DNA of 12,734 nucleotides. Source: Phoronis ovalis. Its lineage: Eukaryota > Phoronida > Phoronidae. Of this stretch, positions 6,662-12,734 are shown in pieces. The notes under the pieces are model-generated. The model was not told where the DNA came from. It was given only the letters and a program-made list of their open reading frames with translations, and made no database searches. Position 1 is the first letter of the stretch, and each line of letters opens with the position of its first letter. A program made the translations under genes and the position numbers. The stretch spans positions 1 through 12,734 of the forward strand of contig JAOXYB010042793.1 in assembly GCA_028565635.1 (NCBI GenBank), written 5' to 3'.

Positions 6662-9095
6662 ATGCCTCAATTTCAGCCTCCAATAATTACATTAGAGCAG
6701 ATATGTCCGATTTATTTCACGGAATATGGATTACTGGTGCAATTATGTATCAAGGTTGCCCAACGTAGGGGTTGTGGCTAATACGCCTTTCATCGGACCA
6801 TTTGATTGTTTGGGTAAGTATTATATAAAAGAATTTGTGTTGTGTGTCATGTATGCCTGTTTGCGTGTGTGTGTATGTGTATATGTATATTTAAGGCTAT
6901 AGCGAGATTTGAACCAAGAAAAGGTATTTAATGTTCATACATTAAATTATGTGTATATTAAGAGTTAACTGCAAGGAACGTTAACAGTAATCAGTCCTAT
7001 TAGCTCAATTTATTGTTGACGGATCCACCTGATGCGAACCCAAATGTTCGCAGTATAATTTTACTTCTGCGACATATTGACAACATTTAGGTCTGCGACT
7101 TGTGGCTCTCCCAGGTGTATGCAGATATGATAATTGAGATTTCATTGCATGGGCATAAGTACAACATAGCACGAGGTTTTGTTGATGCTACCTATGGGAG
7201 GGGCCTGAAGCTATAATTTGGGTGTTTTCTCAAAATAAGTATGGACAAGACTGCATGAAAAAATAACTGGTTGTGTATGAAAGGGTGTACGTTCACATTA
7301 TAAAGAGATAATAGTAAGGCGTATGTTGGTCTATTTTATATGTACGTGAACGTTTGCTATATCGTTTTTCTATTGAGCCGGATGATGAGTCTAATGATAT
7401 ACTTATGCCAATGTACCATGTTATTTTATTATAGGCACAGCGTTGATTCTAGAATTGATTGATGAACTGATTCGAATACAGGGAATAAAGGCATATCATC
7501 TGCACCTAATGCTTCATTTAGGAATTGTACGTCTAAATTTAAGTCAGTGCTGCTGGTTTGTTAACGACGTTACTACTTAAGTGACTGCTTTCCGCTGTAC
7601 GGTAATTAGTTTAGGTCATTATTTTCGTATACAATAAATTTAAAACAACATTTTCAGGCACTGATATCATCAATACCGCTACCTAAATTTCTATCTAGGG
7701 ACAATTCCATATTGATAAATATCTGTGTTATAAAATGTTCTTTGTTCATTAAAGGCACCTGTTCTATGTTGTGTTATTTTTAAAGTCGGACAGAACTTTA
7801 TCCGCTAAGAGGCGCTAGACATTAGGTTGTAGACAGTTTAACTGTGCCATTTTTCGACCAAGATTAGGTTATAACGCTAGGGACTTTTCCAACGATTTCA
7901 AAAATAAAATCAATTCTTGCAATAAATAAAAAAGTGAATTTATTTTTGTATAGGCATAGACAGGTTCAAAATAGAATAAGTGCCTTTAAATTAATGTTGT
8001 TATTTATTAGACTTACAAAAGTATCCTCCCAACGATTAATGTCGCTTGTACTACAGTAGGATCTACGTAATTAATTAGACTTCAACAACAGTAAGGATGA
8101 TTAGAATTAATTAACCTAGTTTCCTACTTTATTTAATCAAGGTTTTTAGTGGGAAAGACCTTAGGCAAACAATGAGAAGCAGTGTCGTATGCAAAAATTA
8201 AAGAGCGAAAAGATTGTATTCCTGTTTTTTATGACGAATTATAGGATGCACTGTTATGGTAGATTAGGATACATTAACTGAGAATTTCTTATTTCCAGAA
8301 AATTACTCATCTCAGTCTAACCAACTGTGTCCAACTAAGTCCAGATGCCTTGCTGCAACTATGTCAATCGCTACCTTTGCTGTTAAGCCTCGATATGAGT
8401 AGCACGAGAACGACTGATCAAGTTCTTACAGTAATTGGACATAATTGTTTCAACCTAAGAGAACTTCTCTTAGCTTACGTCGAGCCAATATCTGACAATG
8501 GAATATTATCCTTATCATATAACCAAGTTAGCGGAGAGCCCGGATGTCAACTGTTGCGGAAACTAGATATCCGAGGAGTGTATATAGTTGATTCATTTAG
8601 TTCTATTATACACCTTTGACCTTGCTGTCTCTTATCAGATGTTGGAAAGATATACAATATCTATTATATGGCGAGTTGGATAAATGGCACAATAATAAAT
8701 ACGATGAAAATTGTTCTTGCAATATCAATTGCAAGAATCTGGAGGTAGTATGTAATCAAGACACTGAAAGCTGGTCTTTTATGTTAAAGTTTATGCCATG
8801 TATTGAACAGTTTTATATTAGAGTTAATTTTGGTGCATTGTATCTGGATTTTACTGCAATTATATATTTGGAGCATTTAAGAAACTGACTTAATTATATA
8901 ATCGTTAACAAAATTAGAGGAACTTGAATTCGTTCACAATAATCACATTACAAAAGATGCTACAAATACTTTTATATATGCTGCTAATAATTTACAGGCC
9001 TTAAGCATAGTGCTATGTGATAAAATTACAATGGCAGATTATGAAACTTGGTGTAAAGAAAGGAAATTTAAAAATCAAAGTATTTTTAATAGCCT
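6662..9095 (+). pseudogene. LRR gene copy 2, broken
   Basis: Exons 6662-6813, 7441-7601 and 8299 to about 9095 match copy 1, with donors GTAAGT (6814) and GTAATT (7602) and acceptors CACAG (7440) and TTCCAG (8298) all kept. The start region (TLEQIC) still shows the beginning of the BC-box. Breaks: a net 2-base deletion near 6710 shifts exon 1 out of frame; exon 2 has an in-frame TAA at 7578-7580 where copy 1 has GAA; exon 3 changes frame in the variable loop (8578-8612), so its two open parts are 8299-8619 and 8616-8888; about 430 bases equivalent to 3312-3740 of copy 1 are missing after 8886. The last recognisable similarity is TGGTGTAAAGAAA near 9050. No full-length product is possible. Confidence 0.85.
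6862..6890. repeat. Short GT/AT microsatellite in intron 1 of copy 2
   Basis: An alternating purine-pyrimidine run (GCGTGTGTGTGTATGTGTATATGTATAT) begins about 50 bases after the exon 1 donor. Copy 1 intron 1 has no equivalent run. Confidence 0.7.
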
Positions 9096-9119
9096 GATTC
9101 AATTCATCATACACTGTAG

Positions 9120-9630
9120 TTGTTAAATTGTTATCCTACTTTGATTATAATGGTTTGTATTGTTATGCGTCTTTTCTGTCATGTTGTAATCAATAACTTG
9201 GTTTGTGACGTCATATTGTTAGATGGTGCTACTGTTGGATATTATGGTACAAAGCAATATGCATCTGTCTTAGTACATTTATCATTGTTGTTTGAACCAC
9301 ATATTATCTGATATTCTGTCCTTGCCAGAGTTACCTATAGTCCGCTAAGCAAATACAGCAGACTGTGATTGGCGATATATTCGTGACCAGAACCAATCAT
9401 CATGACATAAGAGTCCTGGTAAGCAACGATGCATATCTGATGGTATAATGCCAAGCATAGTTATTACTAGCATATTTTACTAAAGCCGGCCAGTACAAAC
9501 GGAATATACAGCACTCTTTATGGCCTTTAGTTACCATTTATCTTCGAGTCCGACGTATAAACCCGAACAATTCATCTAACAGTTGCTGACGTAATTGTTT
9601 ACGGTAATCAAAGTCAAAATTTATTATGGC
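9120..9630 (+). repeat. 3' flank of copy 2 with about 140 extra bases
   Basis: This aligns with 4000-4765 behind copy 1, with one 160-base unit instead of two. About 140 bases at 9306-9448 have no counterpart in unit A and sit where unit B carries its own, different extra DNA. The extra segment includes an inverted pair TGATTGG (9366-9372) and CCAATCA (9393-9399). Short open frames here are not conserved and are not genes. Confidence 0.6.
9206..9213. promoter_or_regulatory. Consensus CRE palindrome TGACGTCA
   Basis: This is a perfect CREB/ATF site in the 3' flank of copy 2. The paralogous place behind copy 1 reads TGACATCA (about 4099), so a single base change separates them. A function is not shown. 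Confidence 0.3.
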
Positions 9631-10620
9631 TTCCAACGACAAGGTTGAACCCTATGCAGTGTTAGTAAACCAGGTACAACTGCTGAGCGCGTTTCTTGAA
9701 AAATGAAATGTTGTTTCATCGCATTTGAACATGCATGTCTATTACATTGAAAAGCCCATTTTTATTGATACATATTCATCAAACTGGAGTTCAACTGCAA
9801 ATGATATTAATTTATAAAAATCACAATTGTATAATATGATATAATATGAGTTCGTTATAATTACTTCAAATGAAGTTGTATTTAATTCAATCGCGATTAC
9901 ACTTACAACGCCGATAATACTAGTGAGTGACGTCATAATTATTGGCTCCATCGCTTTTGCAACGGATATATTTTCGTTTGTCTTGACGTTGGTAATAATT
10001 AAAAAAAAAAAATTCATTTTTAATTACTGCAATCCACAAGTGTGACTCTTATCACAAACCCTTATATATTACGAGCCACTGACATTGTTAATTTTGGAAA
10101 GTAATTTTAGAGCTAGAACGCATTTCACTATATGTTTTGAGGGATCTCTAATTGTCTGCGCATGTTTAATGTTAAATGCCTTTTGATTAGTCATTAAAAT
10201 ATGAAAAACAAATAATAATATTTAGTCTAATGGAATGATTCCCCCTGGGGATATAGCTTCACATGCTTAACATTCGACCAAGCAACTAATTTGTAATCTG
10301 CGTTAAATTGGATTTTTAAGTAATTTATCCTCCTCTATGAATTCCATGATTTATAGCATTGTTAAAAAATTGTAACTACTGAACGAAACAATTCTTTAAA
10401 AATCTTAGACATGGTTTTGTATATATGAAAAAACTCGAGCTCGATTGCACAATGTGTTAACTTTTTATGTTTTTTGGAATACTAATATATAGTGGGTTGG
10501 AAAAGCAATTATTTATTTATGCCAAAGATATATAAAGTCGATCAATACGTAAATAAGTAACAACAAGCAGAAAATTATTATTTATGCAATCAAATACAAC
10601 AGCTAGAAATTGAGATTATG
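9630..10620. other. Spacer between copies 2 and 3, isolated motifs only
   Basis: No convincing gene is seen. On the minus strand CCAAT (about 9949-9945) stands 9 bases from a perfect CRE TGACGTCA (9928-9935), a known promoter pairing, and a run of 12 A lies at 10001-10012. The minus-strand frame across 10017-9742 is low-complexity hydrophobic and shows no family signature. Exons 1 and 2 of copy 3 would be expected here, but I find no trace of them. Confidence 0.5.
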
Positions 10621-10692
10621 TCATCGTTGACTTCAAACAATAGGTAGTAGAAAAGATAAAGGTACTAATGTTAACAAGTTCACTAATTTATG

Positions 10693-10710
10693 GGGAATTA
10701 ATTAATTCCC
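10693..10710. repeat. Perfect 18-base AT palindrome
   Basis: GGGAATTAATTAATTCCC reads the same on both strands and is followed directly by TAATTAATTA. It lies in the remnant of intron 2 of copy 3, about 90 bases before the acceptor. Copies 1 and 2 have only partial AATTAATT matches nearby. Confidence 0.7.
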
Positions 10711-10803
10711 TAATTAATTAAAGGCTTGTAGTTGGAAGGAATCTAGGGTACCAATCGGTAAGATGCACTTTTATGTGGATTATTTGCATTATTTTTTTTC
10801 CAG

Positions 10804-11971
10804 GAAATAACTAATCTCAAACTCGCAGTCAACTATCTAATTGATCGTTGCCTTTGCTGATAAGCCTTGATTTGAGTAATAGAAGGACTGATCAAGTTTT
10901 ACAATAATTGGATAGAACTGCCCAAACCTAAGAGAGCTTCTCGTATGTCACAAAGCTGGTCAAACATCTGGCAATGGGATTTTGGGATTTTATTTTAGCT
11001 TATAGCCCAGTTACCAAGAACCAGGTTGTTAACTGTTGCGAAAACTAGATATCCGAGGAGTGCATACGAGAGTGTACATAAGTGAAGATAATCCAACTAA
11101 GTGGAAATGTCCTAAGTTGTGGAAGTTCTGTCAGAAACCTTTGACCGTACTGACCCTTATCATATATTGCTAAGATCTGCAGTGGCTGTTATGTGGTGAG
11201 ATGTTTGAAATTATGTAAATGTGGCACAATAATAAATATGAAGCAAATTTTTCATGCAAGATCAAAAACGTTTCCTTTATAATTATGAACAGGTATATGT
11301 CATTTGTTGAAGAATTGTGTGTTATAATTATAATTGATTACTGCGCATTAAATCTGAATTTTGCTTTTTGTACAAGATTGAGATCATTTAAAAGATTCAA
11401 CTGTTTTTTTAAACCAATGTACCTTTCGTTGTTGCAGAGATTGTTTTGGAGGAATGGTTAAAACCTTTGAGTGAAATAAGCTGTTAACAAATTACAGTCT
11501 TAGACTTACAAGATACCTATAACGTGGTACGGTATTGATTATAAAGTTGTGCTGGTTGTGATTGGTATTAATATGTGTCTGTTTCTAGTGAAGCAGGGAC
11601 CCGGGGCAATATCTTCCTATGAGGAGAATCGTAACACTGAAGGGAATTGAATCTTCCAATATTTAACCAGCAATTAAATCTAAAGGTTTTGTAAACCTTA
11701 AACAGTTTAATATTTTCTTGACAAAGTAAACAGCTAGCCTTGATTAAACCTTGCCATGCTAGTTGAAACATTCAATACAATGACATGTATGAAGTAATTT
11801 CACATAATTATTAACCAAATTAGAGAAACTTCAACTTATGTACAATGATCACATTACAAAAGATACTATTAATAGTTTTTTGTATACTGATAATAATTTA
11901 CAGGCTCAATGCATTGTAATCAAATAACACGGGCAGATTAAATCCGGAAATTTAAACAAACATTATTTATA
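10804..11971 (+). pseudogene. LRR gene copy 3, exon 3 remnant
   Basis: A pyrimidine-rich acceptor (TTTTTTTTCCAG| ending 10803) leads into GAAATAACTAATCTC, matching the start of exon 3. Similarity continues through ACTAGATATCCGAGGAG (11044), the variable loop (11060-11134, open for 25 codons), the WHNNK...FSCKIKN segment (11222-11265), GATCACATTACAAAAGATA (about 11846) and GGAAATTTAAAC (about 11946). There are stops such as TGATAA near 10857, several frameshifts and a loss of about 40 bases at the start. Exons 1 and 2 are missing. It is the most decayed copy, so probably the one silenced earliest. Confidence 0.8.
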
Positions 11972-12001
11972 TTGCATAACGCCATGTTTGGATAGCATTG
12001 A

Positions 12002-12033
12002 CATAACCATGATGTTTAGCCATAATGGTTATG
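12002..12033. repeat. Inverted repeat at the edge of the transposon
   Basis: CATAACCAT (12002-12010) pairs exactly with ATGGTTATG (12025-12033) across a 14-base loop. It abuts the GGCCCT end of the Harbinger-like sequence. It could be chance, or part of an older insertion at this point. Confidence 0.4.
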
Positions 12034-12455
12034 GCCCTATTACACTACGACCACGAATCCCACGAATCATCACGAATTGATAAATTTTAGGGTTCGTGGT
12101 TGAATCGTAATCAGTTCGTGAACTTCGTAACTGATTCATATACATTCGTAGTCGGTTCTTGAAGTTCTTGAGCAATCGGGAATTCGTGGCGAAAGTTTTG
12201 AACTGTTCAAAATTTCGGCCACGAATTCTCGATCCAAAAAACCCGTAGTTAATTCGTAACAATTCGTAGCTCATTCTTGGGCATCGTAACTGAATCGTAA
12301 GCGATTCGTACATATTCGTAACTCATTCGGGGATTCGATGATTTATGGCTTGGCCACAAATCGGTTACGAATGACACGAATACACGCCGAAGCATGTACG
12401 AATCAAGTACGAAGCTCACGAACCAATCACGAATTATCTACGAGTGTCGGGTATA
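12033..12455. mobile_element. Harbinger-like terminal region or MITE, ACGAAT-rich
   Basis: The left end reads GGCCCTATTACACTACGACC, the kind of terminus found in PIF/Harbinger and ISL2EU-type elements, preceded by TTA (12029-12031), which fits their TWA target choice. Inside are about twenty copies or near-copies of ACGAAT or its reverse ATTCGT, in both directions and often about 10-12 bases apart. Read inwards from 12452 the right side begins CCCGACACTCGTAGATAA, loosely like the left end, so this may be a complete MITE. Otherwise it is the non-coding end of a larger element that includes the transposase fragment to the right. Open frames inside come from the repeats and are not genes. Confidence 0.6.
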
Positions 12456-12540
12456 TGAGATAAACATTGAATTCAGGGCATTCACATGCTTACGATTGTA
12501 CAATAAACATTACAAATTTGACAAGTCAGCAAGAATTAGG

Positions 12541-12732
12541 TCATTCGGCAGCCCTCAGCTCCTGCATTAATCTGTTGTAGTGACCATATTCTAGCCTTCT
12601 AGCTGGTGTGTGCCATGGTCTAACCCACCACCTGCGGACTCTCCTCCTTCTTTGAAACAGCCTTCTTCTAACTATCATCAGCTCTTGTTGGTACTCCAGT
12701 TCCAGGGCCAATACTACAGCTACACGTACTCT
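12541..12732 (-). pseudogene. PIF/Harbinger transposase, N-terminal fragment
   Basis: Read leftwards, 63 codons are open from the window edge to TGA at 12543-12541. The fragment runs from an Ala/Leu/Glu helix (LALELEYQQEL) into an Arg-rich stretch and then RRWWVRPW followed by YGHYNRLMQELR. This is the signature N-terminal block of Harbinger (HARBI1-like) DDE transposases. In the family it is followed by an acidic ED motif and then several hundred residues with the DDE nuclease; here the frame stops just after QELRAAE, so the catalytic part is absent on this side. The true start lies beyond 12734. The base composition is richer in G and C than its neighbours, as expected of a more recent arrival. 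Confidence 0.75.
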
Positions 12733-12734
12733 AC

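Larger units (their letters stand above)
6365..9630 (+). repeat. Duplicated block, copy 2 (dead LRR gene and flanks)
   Basis: This is the direct-orientation paralogue of about 690-4765. It is shorter mainly because part of exon 3 (about 430 bases), the intron 2 duplication and one 3'-flank unit are absent. The 5' flank keeps short identical runs such as AAGCAGATCAC and AAGCCAATCA, showing that the promoter region was duplicated along with the gene. Confidence 0.8.

Noticed and set aside
9626-9706. Short frame starting MASNDKVEPYAVL with a donor-like CAGGTAC inside
   Set aside because: It looks protein-like, but its start lies in the 3' flank shared with copy 1, where the equivalent has no ATG. 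It closes after 26 codons and no following exon is seen.
9742-10017. Minus-strand open frame of 91 codons with a hydrophobic centre
   Set aside because: It begins in a poly-T run, is low in complexity and shows no family motif. It is better seen as chance in AT-rich DNA.
11568-11771. Minus-strand open frame of 67 codons
   Set aside because: It is the antisense of the decayed copy 3 exon and has no conserved counterpart in copy 1.
12029-12313. Minus-strand open frame of 94 codons, Arg/Asn/Ser rich
   Set aside because: It arises from the repeated ATTCGT words of the transposon end, not from a gene.
1-12734. tRNA genes, rRNA and CRISPR arrays
   Set aside because: I scanned for the tRNA B-box pattern GGTTCRANNCC on both strands and for regularly spaced identical repeats. 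None were found; the only regular repeats are the transposon words and the gene duplications.

Overview
This is an AT-rich, intron-bearing animal genomic window. It has spliced exons with GT/AG borders, eukaryotic promoter motifs, AATAAA signals and DNA-transposon debris, and no bacterial operon structure. The gene style (tandem leucine-rich-repeat genes in AT-rich DNA beside PIF/Harbinger elements) suits a marine or freshwater invertebrate. A mollusc is my best guess, but the sequence does not prove it.

The main content is a tandem family of one gene. Copy 1 (977-3956, + strand) is intact once three exons are joined (977-1130, 1801-1964, 2646-3956). It gives a 542-residue protein with a short N-terminal helix region that matches the elongin-C-binding BC-box pattern, followed by about 13-15 leucine-rich repeats. 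The layout resembles substrate receptors of cullin-2 RING ubiquitin ligases (ZYG11/ZER1-like) and AMN1-like LRR proteins; I cannot name the orthologue. Copy 2 (6662 to about 9095) keeps the same three exons and splice sites but is broken by a 2-base deletion, a nonsense codon, a frameshift and a deletion of about 430 bases. Copy 3 (10804 to about 11971) keeps only the last exon and is heavily damaged. The duplicated blocks also include the 5' flank (about 690 and 6365) and the 3' flank (to about 4765 and 9630).

Region by region: 1-160 holds a possible minus-strand promoter that points out of the window. 160-690 shows nothing clear. 690-4170 is live copy 1, whose intron 2 carries a tandem duplication with a second, in-frame, half-length version of exon 2. 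4174-4765 is repeated 3' flank with an inserted element. 4844-5359 (minus) is a decayed reading frame lying beside an RFX/ETS/YY1-type motif cluster at 5381-5454. 5460-6365 shows no gene. 6365-9630 is dead copy 2. 9630-10620 has only isolated motifs. 10620-11975 is dead copy 3. 12033-12734 is PIF/Harbinger transposon sequence, with a terminal region full of ACGAAT/ATTCGT motifs and a minus-strand transposase fragment running off the right edge.

The most interesting points are the BC-box on an LRR gene family undergoing birth and death, a candidate phase 0-0 cassette exon that would add one repeat, a loop between repeats that differs completely between copies while its flanks are conserved, and the unannotated decayed minus-strand gene with a cilium-type promoter motif.
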